This document shows, one piece after another, positions 26,801 to 38,800 of a stretch of DNA of 64,000 bases. Source of the DNA: Acanthaster planci. Taxonomy: Eukaryota > Echinodermata > Asteroidea > Valvatida > Acanthasteridae. The position numbers and the translations under genes are program-made. The DNA is taken from contig NW_019091457.1 in NCBI RefSeq assembly GCF_001949145.1, positions 458,986 through 522,985 on the forward strand. The letters are read 5' to 3'. Under the pieces are notes generated by a model. It saw nothing but the letters and a program-made list of their open reading frames with translations. It was not told the DNA's origin and ran no database searches. The stretch's first letter is position 1. Each line of letters starts with the position of its first letter.

Positions 26801-29800
26801 GGGTTCTTTTTTTCTTGTATTCCAATGGAAATTTTCACAGGAATCTTCTCGGGTAATTACCTTTCTTTTGAGTTCATTTATTATGACCCACCCGGTATCT
26901 TTTTAGAGAGGGCTGGACTTAAATGTAAATGTAGGTCCCCTCTGTTTCTCAGGGGTGTGAGAATTCAGCTTTTTAGCTGATTTCAGCTTTTTTGGTTTAG
27001 ATGTTGATGTTGAATTTCAGCTTTTTTGTACAACTGGTCTGCACAACAGTATTGGAAGTTTTAACATTTCAGCTTTAGCTGGCTGTTTTCAGCTTTTATT
27101 TTAACTGGCCACTCACACCCCTGGTTTCTGAAATAAGCATACACGGTGTAAACATACTGGGGTACTGGTATCACTAGTTACCATTTGAAAAGAAAACCAA
27201 AGAGCCAGCTCCAGGGTTTTGTGTTGGCTCTGTGCAGTTGAAACTTGACCTCAAAAGGGGGAAAACTTTTCACACTTTTCCGCTCCAGAATAATGAATAT
27301 TCATTTCAATCACAATTTGTGAGAAATTTTTCCCTCAGTGGGAAAATTTTCTCACAGCTGTTTTTCACAAGCGGGACAAAGTTTTCACAGCTGCTTCTCA
27401 AGACTGGGCATGCTCTCAAATTTAAATGGTAAAATGGGATCGAAGAGGGCTCTTTCTGCATCGGTGTCACTGATGTGTACACTACATTATGTACATAAGA
27501 GATCCCAAAATGAAGGGTTATTGTCCATATTGAATTATACATCTAGAATAACAGCAAAGTGTATCGATGGGATATGGGTTTCATCCGTCAATTTTCAGGG
27601 GATCTTGGATGAAAATGGAGTCTTTGCTGGGGCTCTGAGAACGGTTTCCCTGGGGAGCAGTCTGTCAGACGTGGTGCGCCATCTACGCTTCCCTGTAATC
27701 TTGGCAATTTCCCTTGAATCTGACAATTAAATCCCCTCTGTCCACAGTTTTGTTTGCTGGGGATACACATTTGGCCATTAAGCGGCCATGGAGACAAATC
27801 CTGAATGCAAACATTGATTCTTTCCAGAAAGATACCTTTCCTTTTTCTTTTTTTTAATTTTTGTGTTTGGTTTGTCATGTTTTTGCATACTGTGGGAAAG
27901 TCTTGGCCAAAGAAAAAAAATCAAAGATTTGAAGCAAGAAGCAAAGTCTCATGGGTTGAGAAAGCTAGGAGATTTTAGAAGGATCTGGTCGGTATGCAAT
28001 CAGCCAGACTGGAGATTGGATCCGCTGCATAGAGCCGAGTTACAGCTGGGAGTTACAGGGAAGACAGTTTGCCTGGATCAGTAAACTTGCTTGGAAGAGG
28101 ATTTGGCTGGGTTGGTACAAGGTAGAATTGGGCAAGAAAACCTTGGGAGTGTGTAAAGGTCCTCATACCATAGATGTACCTGTACATGTGTGTGCATATA
28201 CATGTATGTAATTCCAGCAATTTTGGGTCCATTTTGTTTTGGTGTCCCTATCAGATCTGACATATGGTTTTGTAAGTTCAGAACACATTTTCTAATTTCC
28301 AAGAGTTATTAATTAATGCAAATTATTTGCCAAACAAATATGAATAGTTTGAAATCAACTCCGGTGATATTTCCAAGTCAAATAAGACTACAGGATATAT
28401 AAAAGATAATAGAAACATGATAATTACATTAAAACAAGTCATCTTCCAGTTCTTTAGTGATGAAATAGCCGGGAAGATTAAAGATATCCATGTACATGCG
28501 TCAAGGCACATAACATCTCTACGCATGCAGACGGAATTTAAAAGCCGAAGGTCGTCACAATCTTACAGAAGGACACCTTACCTTTTTCCTCTCTCTTGCT
28601 ATCCGCGCGAGGATTTGAGGTTATAAATTTGTACCCAAACTAGTGTCACAACAAGGGGCAAGGTATTGGTTCTGCCTGAGATCACACCTCGCCATCTGAT
28701 AATTGCATCTGTACTGGTTGGCACTGAGGAGTGGGATATTAACGGTACAAGTGCGCATATTAAAATTTAAAGGAAGACATTAATCTGGAACCCTGACGCA
28801 AAATTATAAGTCCAAACAACGCTCACTGAATATAGACTCTGCCACTGAGTGTAGAGAAAGAAAAACTCAACATTGTTTCAAGTGGTGTAGACTTTCCTTC
28901 TTTGTAAAAAACTGACCAGTCAGTGAAATTAAAATTTTGGCCCTTTTGTTTTTCTGTTTTCGTCTGGAGGACGGGCACACCTTAAAACCAGGCGACATGC
29001 CGTTCAGCTTCAGAGCCATTCCCAAGACAGGCAGCCGGCCAGACATGAGCGAACACGAGAAAGGTGAGTCCAAACTTAAAGGGATAACCAGAGGGGGCCT
29101 GTAAAGTTCCAGTCGGCACCGAGAGATTGAATATCGTCTGTGCCCGCAGCCGGGATGGAAAGGGAGGGGGAGGAGCTCAAGCCCAGAAACTGCTGAAGGG
29201 GTCTGGCACAGAGCTATACAGGTGGCGCAAGTGAAGCGAAGGGATTTTGCCAAGCACATCGGTAGTCAATGATGCAAACTGTTACCAAAATGTCAGGGTG
29301 TTTATTGACGCTGGTCATCGCAGTACTGTTAATCTCGTATTGATGGCAGGCCGATTTACTTTCTTCCCTGTGCCCCTTGGATGGTGACTACTGCACAGTA
29401 GCCTGCATGGTCTGCTCCTTGCAGCTTTGTAACTGTGGCGGGCAATATCTAATGCTGTTCAAAAACGTGACAAAAAGAGAGACCTTACACGTGTACAGTA
29501 GGTGCGTAATAGACTCTACACAAGACCAAACTAGTACCAGACGATTGTTATCCCAACTTTAATTAATGTGCTAACTTCTGTGAAGAAATCTCACCAAGGT
29601 GTGTGCATTTTCTTGGTTAAGGTTTCTTTCAGATACTTTTATCTACATGTACCGCTTTCTTGCCGTAAAACAAGCTCAGAAAGAAAGGAAGAAAATCAGA
29701 ATACATCAATAGACGGAAGTCCAGAATGGAGTTTTAGATTTGAAATTTCTTAAATTTGCTTGGATTTGCTGCAAACTTTGTTGTAACCCTTGTATTGGGT

Positions 29801-32800
29801 ATTTAGATTAGGTAATTGATTAGGTACACTGTAATTGATTAGGTAGTGATTAGGTAATTGACTAGGTAATTGATTATATAATTGATTAGGTAATGGCTAG
29901 GTAATTGATCAGGTATTTGATTAGGTAATTATATAATGTATATTCAATGTGCTTGTTGGCTTATTCCATGGAGCCTCTGTACACGTAGCTGCTTGTTCAA
30001 CAATTGATTTTCCAAGAAACATCCGTACACTACCTTGATTAAAATTTTATTAGTGACCCAGTAATGTCTTCCTAAATGTCAACTCTGCTCGCCCATCAAA
30101 AAGGTTTGAATTTTTTTTTCTCATGAGATGAGTACGTGTACATGTAGCTAGGTGTGGTTGTAAAGTGAATGGGTTTTTTCTTTGAAAGAGTGGTCGTATT
30201 AAAATATGCCAACATTAAGGTAATCCTCAAATTGATCGAGTCTGTCAGCCAGTTCAGCCCTTCATCCCACTCTGATTACCACTTCAGTCAGAAAATAAAA
30301 TTAGAATCTGGAAATGCTATCTGTAATCTTGTCCTGTGACAGTCCCTCACCAAACGTTAATTCCCCAAGTATTCTCCTGGGAATTATCCAAGATTCCCCC
30401 AGCTCCTTCCCTTCTGCACACAGAACTATGTAATCTTGCCTTATAGGGACTCTTTTGTAGTGTTGAACAGGAAAGATTGTGAAGAGTGATAAGTTTTGTG
30501 GGAAATCATTGCTGACAAGATGCATCATGAGAGCATTTTTAATCAGTCATCTTTTCCCCAAGCATAGTTTTTGGTTTACAGGATTAAGTAGGATCAAGTT
30601 GTCTCCAAGAGGAAGTGAGAGGTTTGGTATTTTACATATGCAGGCCTCTTATTTCTATCTCAAATAATGTTGATTTATCATTTCCCATTTGGAATTCCAT
30701 TTCGTGTATTAGAGTCTACAGTTATCAGTAATTACCGTGAAGGTTCCAGAGAGGAAGTTGGTACAAAGAAGACTCAGTTAATGCATTGCTTGAATCTTCA
30801 GATTAAAAAAGATTTCCCTCAGTGGGCCCGTCCACTTGTCCACAAACAATTTCCTGAAAATTCCAAGCTGGTACGAGACTTTGGAATAACGTACATGTAC
30901 CGATGCATGCACCTCTGCTACAACCGAAATGGACCGGAGTTCCCAAGGCAAATGCAGGGGTTTTCTAGTGAAGTAATCAGCAGATGTGTGTTTGTTCCAG
31001 TTTGGCCGCGTGATTTTTATTGACTACGCGTAATTTTTGACCCACATGTACATGTAATCAAATCCAGAGTCCTTGTCATAAGGATGTGAAATTGAGTGGT
31101 GAATCAAAACAAAGGGTTCAGTTTGCTGTCTCTACTGCAAACTAACTACATGTAACTTGGGAGAATGCAAGGAGAATGATTGAAGATTGATTTTGTTGGA
31201 TTCAACCAGAATAGTGCCCACTATTTACATTGGCAGGTTCTAAAACTTATGTTAGAAGCTAATTCCACAGTCAGGTGGACCCTAAACAGATACCATTAGA
31301 GCCTGCATGAAGCTGTATATGTACATGTAATCAAATAGACAGAATTCTTAGCGAGCTCGTGAGGTTAAGATAAACTGTTATAGAAGAAATAATATCAAAT
31401 ACCTGTAATATAAAACCCCAGAATCAATTCCTTATAAAACAACAGGACGCTGAAGAACCTGTGTAAACAACATGTCAGTTATCCCTTCTGTTAGTTCTAA
31501 TGTAAGTTTTTTCTTCTTGGTGATGGTTTTGGAAAGTCTGTTTGCATATATGGAAGGCTCAGTTTCAGTATCCACTTCAGTGCTTACCTTTCTGTTTTGA
31601 AAACTTCTCAAAGATAAGAAAAAAACCAGTGTACATATAGATTGACCATGTTTACATTTATCTGTTAAATTTGGTGTTGGGAGTCGGGTTTCTTGATAAA
31701 AATCGGTCGTTGGGGCAAAACCTGTCTTCGGGTATTGCATTCCACACAAGTGTTTGCTGTGAATATCTGCATGTGTGTAACCCTAGCGGTTCTTGGGGTC
31801 TTAGATTATACAGGCCCACCTGCCAGTGTACACAGGCTACGTCCTAAATTACACTGTACTGACTGCGGCTGACACAGATGTACGTGCTGGGGTACGTGTC
31901 CATGGAAAGTTGCAGCACTACTGGCTAGTGGATTCCTTGTGCCCCCATGTGACTGCCTGCCGCTGCCAAAACCTTCAGACGCCGCCGCAGGTACAGTATG
32001 GCCACGACGAAGACTGCTCAAAAGCGGTCTCCTGCTAGCCTCAGGAAAAATTCTTTAACAAGGTGTCTCAAGCCATCGCACTCCAGCGAGGATGCAATTC
32101 CAGAGCCATGACCCATTAAACCCTCATCAGCAGTGAAAGCACGCAATACTGGGGCAATTCTAAAATCACACCGGATCCTGCAAGATGAGACCGAAGGACT
32201 GTCTGTAATACCCACTCTGTTTTCCTAATTAGGAGACTGCTCTTCATTTTGACATATGGCCCTGTCAGAATTAAGCGGCCATTTAATCAGCTGCTGATGG
32301 TGGCAGCAGCCATTTCCCTCAGACCTTTGTTTTATTTCCAGCTGCAGCCAGGGTAATTCGGATGCAGCCCCATCGCTCAGTTGGCATCGCGATGAATAAG
32401 GAAGTTAAGTGAGCCGTAAACAGAGTCAACAGTTGTTATTGATTTCTGTTGTGCCTGGTTGCAAGGTTCCAGGATCGGCATTTCAAAAATGATCCCGATG
32501 TCGTCGTCCTCCTCCTGCAGTGGTCAGCTCATAAGTGGAGTTTTGAGCACAAACTTGATGGCACTGGAGGTTTTTCAAATTGTTCATGAGAAACTCATGA
32601 TGTTATCTACCCCTTCAAGGATCATAACATTGTCATAATCCTAGAGTACATTGCACTCCTTTGCCCGTCTGATCAGATTCTGATCAGACAGCTAGAACTG
32701 CTATGAAATTTTTTGGATTCCCATCTGATAGCTTCAGTTAGCCCACGGGACGCCGTGATGCTAATGGACCCAAGTGGCAAGATGAAGCGATATGGAAAGG

Positions 32801-35800
32801 CCTACACTTGCAGTTTCGGTTTCCCCGTCCTCTCGTTTTTCCTTCTACATGCCAAGTTAAGCAAATGCCAAAAGTTGTCATGTGTAGCTTGGGAATTCAT
32901 TAAGGAACTTGACAAATGAGGAAATGAACAATTTGGGGGGAAAAAAATCAAAGAGAGGAAGCCCAAATTAATATGAAGAGAATTCGTACCAACCCCAAAA
33001 AAGTTATGAAATAGTTAAGGATAAAAATCAGTGACAGAATCAGGGGAAAAAGTTTCCGCTGGTAATGTGTAAAGGTCCTAGTGGCCTGTCGCCATGGTAA
33101 CCAATCCCCACAGACAGATGACAACATTTAGTGCCATTCATTTAATAATTGGCTCCAACACCAAGTGGTACAAAAAATGCATTACCATTGACAAACACCA
33201 TTATGTAAATTGACTTCCTCTTGCCAACGGTGTTCTCTTACTGTACTTTGAAGTAAAAGGTTTTTGCCATTAAAAGGCTGTGCATGGTAAACTTATGAAG
33301 CTGACAATGTAAATGGCACAGGGTTTGGACATTTCTGAGGGATCATATTTTCTTGACTGGAGGCTTGTCACGCACACAGTTTTTTCTGCCTAAGTGCTAC
33401 TTTACTGTGAGATTGTTTCCCCGTTTTTTAAGAGTCCTTCTGTTTAGTATATGATGTCATAAAACAACTAACACGTGGCAGACCAGCAGCATCTGCGGCT
33501 GGCACAGACCGAACCTTTTCATTAAAACTTATGATCCTGTAAAGCTTCACCTATTTGCTGGACGTTTCATTAAAACCAAAAGTCCACTAATACATCATCC
33601 AGTGTGGATACTGGGTTCTTCTTTTGAGTGTTATCCTCCCTTTTTTCCCCCGTCAGTCGAACCGACATCTGTTTACACACCACGCACGGAGTTGCGTGTA
33701 TTTTTTCCACTGCGCCGTCATTACAGTGTATACTTTCTACATCTGGGCCAGGCCCGCTTCATTTGTGGAGCCGGTAACTTCTACGGCCTGCGGACAGGCT
33801 ACGTGTGTGTGAATCCAGCCACATGTACAGCCAACTCCTTCATTTTTTATGGAGTTTCCATTTTTGATCACCAGGGCTCCTCGGCCAGTTTCCAGTGGAA
33901 GTTTCTTCAGCTAAATTGTTTTTTTTTTTTTCCAATTTTTGTTCTCTTTTTCCGCCTTTCTGTTGTGTCTTTTACTGCACCATTGTTGCTTGTATCATTT
34001 TTTTTCTCTGCAAGACGTGATATCAATATGGTATTAGTCAGTAGTGCCTTATTTGTACGTTTCTTTCTATCAAAGGAAGGTACAATGTAAATGTAGAGAT
34101 AAGAGTTATAGATATTTTTTCTCCATATATTACCAAATTTGGGGTTATAAACTCCTCTTGAAAAGGAGGTACGAAAATCAGTTGTTATATAAGAGCTTTA
34201 GGATGTCTCAGGAGTGTTTCTTGCAGCTTTTTCATTGGCTAAGTTAATCATCATTTTTCACTTCTGCTTGCCTTTGCTTTTTAAAACAAACAACTGACTG
34301 TACCAGTCGTCGCACTGCTTGGAATGCCTGATGTACGTGTACGTACATGTATATGTAGTGCAGTGTTGTTTTTTTTAATGAGACTTGCACTACGATGTGT
34401 CTGAAATTGCTTGTTCAATAATCAGGCATTATTTTTTTTCCATCAGCAAATGCATAGCACTCCTAATAGAAAAAGGTTCTTGTCTCTGAAAGCTCTCGGA
34501 CGTGACAAGGACAATTGAGGTTTGTCCAATGTACATTTTTGAAAAAAAAAGTGAATTAAATATGAAGTACTTGTACAAATCATTTGCAGATGGAAAAGTG
34601 AAAAGCCTAGCTTTGTTAATTGCAACATGCATGACTTCCCATTTACAAGACAGTAATAGACTTATTCTTTTGACTGGCCTTGAATTAGGCATGTGGTTCC
34701 TTGTGAAACAATTTTACGACAGATTGCTGTCAATTTTGTCTTGTTATGAAAAGGCATTGTAAGATCGGTGCTCCCTGAGTGCTGACGAGAAAACGCCCCA
34801 CAAATAAATGCTAGGGTGAGGCTCGAACCCATGACTGCCTGTCTGTGTGAAAAAAATGCCAGTTGACGGCTGAGTTTGTCGGTGTTATTTGGCTGGTTCT
34901 AATCAAATATAAATGTGAGGTGCACAGCATTTCCCAGAAAGATTTGAGAGTCATTACTTGAGATGGGTTTGCACTTTTAAAAAAAAAGGAAGTTGAGTTT
35001 GCCAAAGGAAAACGGAGGGATTGTCCTATAATCCCACCCAGCCTCCTACTTCAAAATCAATCACGTCGCACCACAGTCGTATTTTTAGTTTCTTGGATTC
35101 AGTTCAGCCTGAGAGGTCGCAGTACTTCAGTCCCAGACAAGATACTCTGTCCCAGGATTAAAATAGGTATTGGAGAGGATGGAGATGGTGACTGTGTTAT
35201 GAAACCAATGGCACTTTCTACCGTAGCTGCTCACATGGACATGTACTCCCAAGATAGCTACCGGTAACATGGTCAGGGAATGTTCTGATGGCTGTGAAAC
35301 ACCATGCACTGTGACATTATGTACAATATTTTTACAAGAAAACCAAGACCTTGACTTCACTTTAAAGTGATGGGGGGAGGTATGGAGAAAGGCACTGAGA
35401 TCCCTTGAACAAACCCCGCTGAGTTGACATGAGGGAAGCGGTATTACATTACAGTTTTTTGGTCAATATTTGTGCTATGGCGCTGAGAAGACAAACCTTG
35501 GGCTCTCTTAATAGGTTCACAGAGTTTGCTCAAAATGTAGCCTTCGTGTACACCAGAGGAAGCTTGCCCTCACTGTGGGTGTATGCGGTATGATTCCTAA
35601 GCAGCCCGCTGTCAGTTACTCTGCTCAGTCTGCTTTGCATGCATGTGTCAACTGTAGAAGGGACTAGCATGCTGATCTTTGACCTGGTTCGGTCCACTTT
35701 TATCATGGTGTAATGCCCAGGAAGTCGGTAACAGCAGTTGATTTAAATGCAGGGGAGGGTAGAACAGATCCTTGAGGTAGAAACAGACAGATTCATGTAC

Positions 35801-38800
35801 ATGTACATTCTTAAGGTCCATTGCACCTTGTTGTCACATGCAGCTGTGGTGCTGATCCAGTGGTCGGTAATGCCAGTCAGATTCTGTTGGTGGTGCAGAC
35901 ATTCGATGGGAGCTGTTTGATTTTGTTGGGCATCGGGTGGGTTCAGCCAGCTTTGTTGAATCTCATTCTGATAATTCTGTTGCATTCTACAAGCTGTTGC
36001 GCATGTTGGTCTCTGTTTCAGAGGGAAAAGTGAGGCTGAGTGAGCCTTCTCGTGTCACTCCACGTAATGTACATATACATGTACCGGTACAGTGGCATTA
36101 CAGTATCTTCTTGATAAATAAGACCAGTAGGGCTATATATCTTGGGTGCATTCTCTTTGTTTTTTCTTGAAGATTAAAAAATAAACAATTGAAATTATGA
36201 CAAGTTTCAGACTGTCATTTTGCACAGCTGCAGAGATGATTTGGGCAAATCTACTTGAAGTTGGCCAAATGCCCAGAACCTTTTGAGGGCTTCAAAAAGT
36301 GCCAAAATTAATCTTGAGAAGCCAAACTGTAAGCCAATGAGGGATGTGTCATCAGTTTGCTTCATCAACGATGCCCTGGGAATTGGGGCCCATGTCAAAG
36401 CCCAAGTTCCGGAGCAAAGTCTGTCCAGCAGTTGATCAGACAAAGCATGGACGATGCAAAGGTTCAGATGGCCCTTAATCTGCTGTCAGAAAGGTTCCTC
36501 TGCAATTTAAGGATGTATATCTACTTCTGAAACACTGAAAACTGGAAACTTCCCTTTTACTTAATTTTTTACAGGAAACTATGAGGCATAAGGAATTGTC
36601 ATTGCAATGAAAATCTTCCCCACATGTTAACATTTCCTGGTTTTATTATTCATTCATTTCTTCTGCTTCTTTTCTTTTTCTTGCCAGTGTTGTCTGACCC
36701 CAAAGTTAACCTGGTTCCGGCCAAGATCGGGTTCCTCATTCTTGCTCACAACAATCCGGACGCAGTGGTGAGTGCCAAAGAAATGCTGTATCTTCAGATG
36801 CTTTGTTCTGTCCATATTAGTTTGTCAGCAGGGAAAGCACGTATGGTGTCCACGAGGCATGGACGGCAGTGAGAGCAAGAGAGACTTCCTTCAGGAACCA
36901 TTTAAGGGAGCATCGGTGAATTTAACAATTGAGAAAGTCTTCAGTTATTCAATTTTGATTGGAGTCAACTTGAAGTCCAGATCTGATTGTGCTGTCCTCT
37001 AGCCTTTTGCCTTCAGGCTGTCCACAGTGTGGTCTGACCTTCATCATACGTCCCAACTACTAATGGTGATTAAGTGGTTTTAGAGAGACTGCGATTCTGT
37101 TAATGAACACTAATAAGGCAAGCGGTGACCATTAAGTGCCTCAAAGGAAGGTGGCTTTGTTTCAGGGTTACAGAACTGTAATTTTTGTTCTGTTCAGCTT
37201 AGTAAAACAAGAAACACCTTCTCACAAAGTGAAGTACATTGTGCCAGTTGTGAACCATGGTTTGTTGGTTTTTGCGTTTTAAATTGGGAGTGGGGGAGGT
37301 GGACATAAATTATTTTGAGTGTGGAGGGGCAATGTACAGGCGAAAATCCCTTTTCAGGACAGGACAGATCTCTCCATTGCATTCTCAGAACTGAATTTGT
37401 CATGAAATTTTGGGGGGTAATTTCCGCACTGTGACTCACAGGGCTTGTCACCCAATACATTACAAAACAAACTCGAGTAGATTCAGATGGAACAGTGAAT
37501 CATGTAATGTAACTGCCCGAATTGCTCCCGAGTGGCTGACTCGTCTGGCTGCCAAAAACGGAACATGGCGTCTCGAGATAAGCTCAGTAAGGGGACCAGT
37601 TGAAAGGTTTGTGTGCATTTACCGGTATATGTATGGGCTTTTTTTCCCCGCCGAAAAAGAAGGTCCGCATTTATGAATGAACCAACCGCAGATTCCAGCC
37701 GCAACGCCCAAAGTGCTTGGGACAGCAGGATGCAGCAGTCTGCCCCGCTGGCAATGTGTGCCACCGCTCGGCATCATTAAAAATGGATTACTGGGAGCGT
37801 GTTTGCTGGGAAGGAAATCTCGGCGGGCCTTGGACTCTGCAGTAAATTAAATTGATCAGCATTGATATGATTGCTGGAAGATTCATGGGCTTTGCATGTG
37901 AGATGCATCTGTATAGAGTGGATTCAGAGCAGGGATTGCTTTTGCTCTGCTGTTCGGCAGTAAATTGAAATTGAACTGCTTTGATGGGCCTTGTGCGAAG
38001 CTTACTGGAACTGTCTTCTTCCTCGTTGAATCCATTTGGAAGAAGAAAACCTAAATGGCACGGCAGGCATGCTCTGTTCATAAAGGAAAAACCCCTTTTG
38101 TAATGCATTTCCGCGTAATAGCTGTGCTTGTACACCTTAACCCCAAGATGGATGTTTCCAAGAGTTTGCAAGAGTTTGAGTGAATTGCTAGACTTGGACA
38201 CATTTTGAAAGTAATTTCTGTGCATTTTGTGAACAACCCGAAATATTAGTGAGCACTATTTCATTTCATAGATGATGATATTCTAAGAAATCCAAAGTTT
38301 CCAAGTTCTCTTCAAAAATTGCCCGAAAGGATTCCACAGTGTCAAACGAAGAGAGAGAGCTTCACTGAATCCTAGAAAATGGCAGGCCTTTTATTAGTGC
38401 ATGTGAATGCCTTAAAGATATGTAAACTAAAAGAAAAACTGCTGGGAGATTTACAAATGCTGGCAGATTCTCAGTTCTCCCGTCAGATCCAGTGGACAGT
38501 GGAAAAATTCCCCCCAGTGCATCCAATAATCGCATCTTTCAATTGGCTGTAATGAATGGTCTGAAATTTGCATGCACCATCGATTCAAATCCACCTTCTC
38601 AAGTCAAGCTTGTTCAAAGCACCATTTTCCTACTTGTCATCATCTGTCTTTTCACTTCCTTAATTTTGGTCGGGGGGGGGGAAGAAGCTGCAGTGCAGTA
38701 GCTACATGAACATGTATCCGTGAAGAGGACATTGCATACAATATACTGAGGGCAGTCACCTCTTCAGCGAAAATCCCCGCCGGCCAAACAAGTTCATATC

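Larger units (their letters stand above)
25354..28969 (+). other. Intron between exons 2 and 3
   Basis: 3.6 kb. It holds the CAGGGGTGTGAG element (26950-27123), a short 33-bp tandem duplication (27340-27405) and a truncated GGGTAATTCC MITE copy (28206-28387). Confidence 0.68.
29064..36687 (+). other. Intron between exons 3 and 4
   Basis: 7.6 kb. It contains the GATTAGGTAATT minisatellite (29804-29932), a tRNA-like SINE fragment (34765-34885, minus) and an orphan exon-like frame at 31814-31990 that cannot be spliced into the gene in phase. The rest is AT-rich with no recognisable content. Confidence 0.68.

Noticed and set aside
33602-34090. 162-codon + strand frame with a good-looking acceptor at 33656 and a Cys-containing stretch
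   Set aside because: No frame gives the phase needed between exons 3 and 4. The second half is a T-rich low-complexity hydrophobic run, and no domain is recognised.
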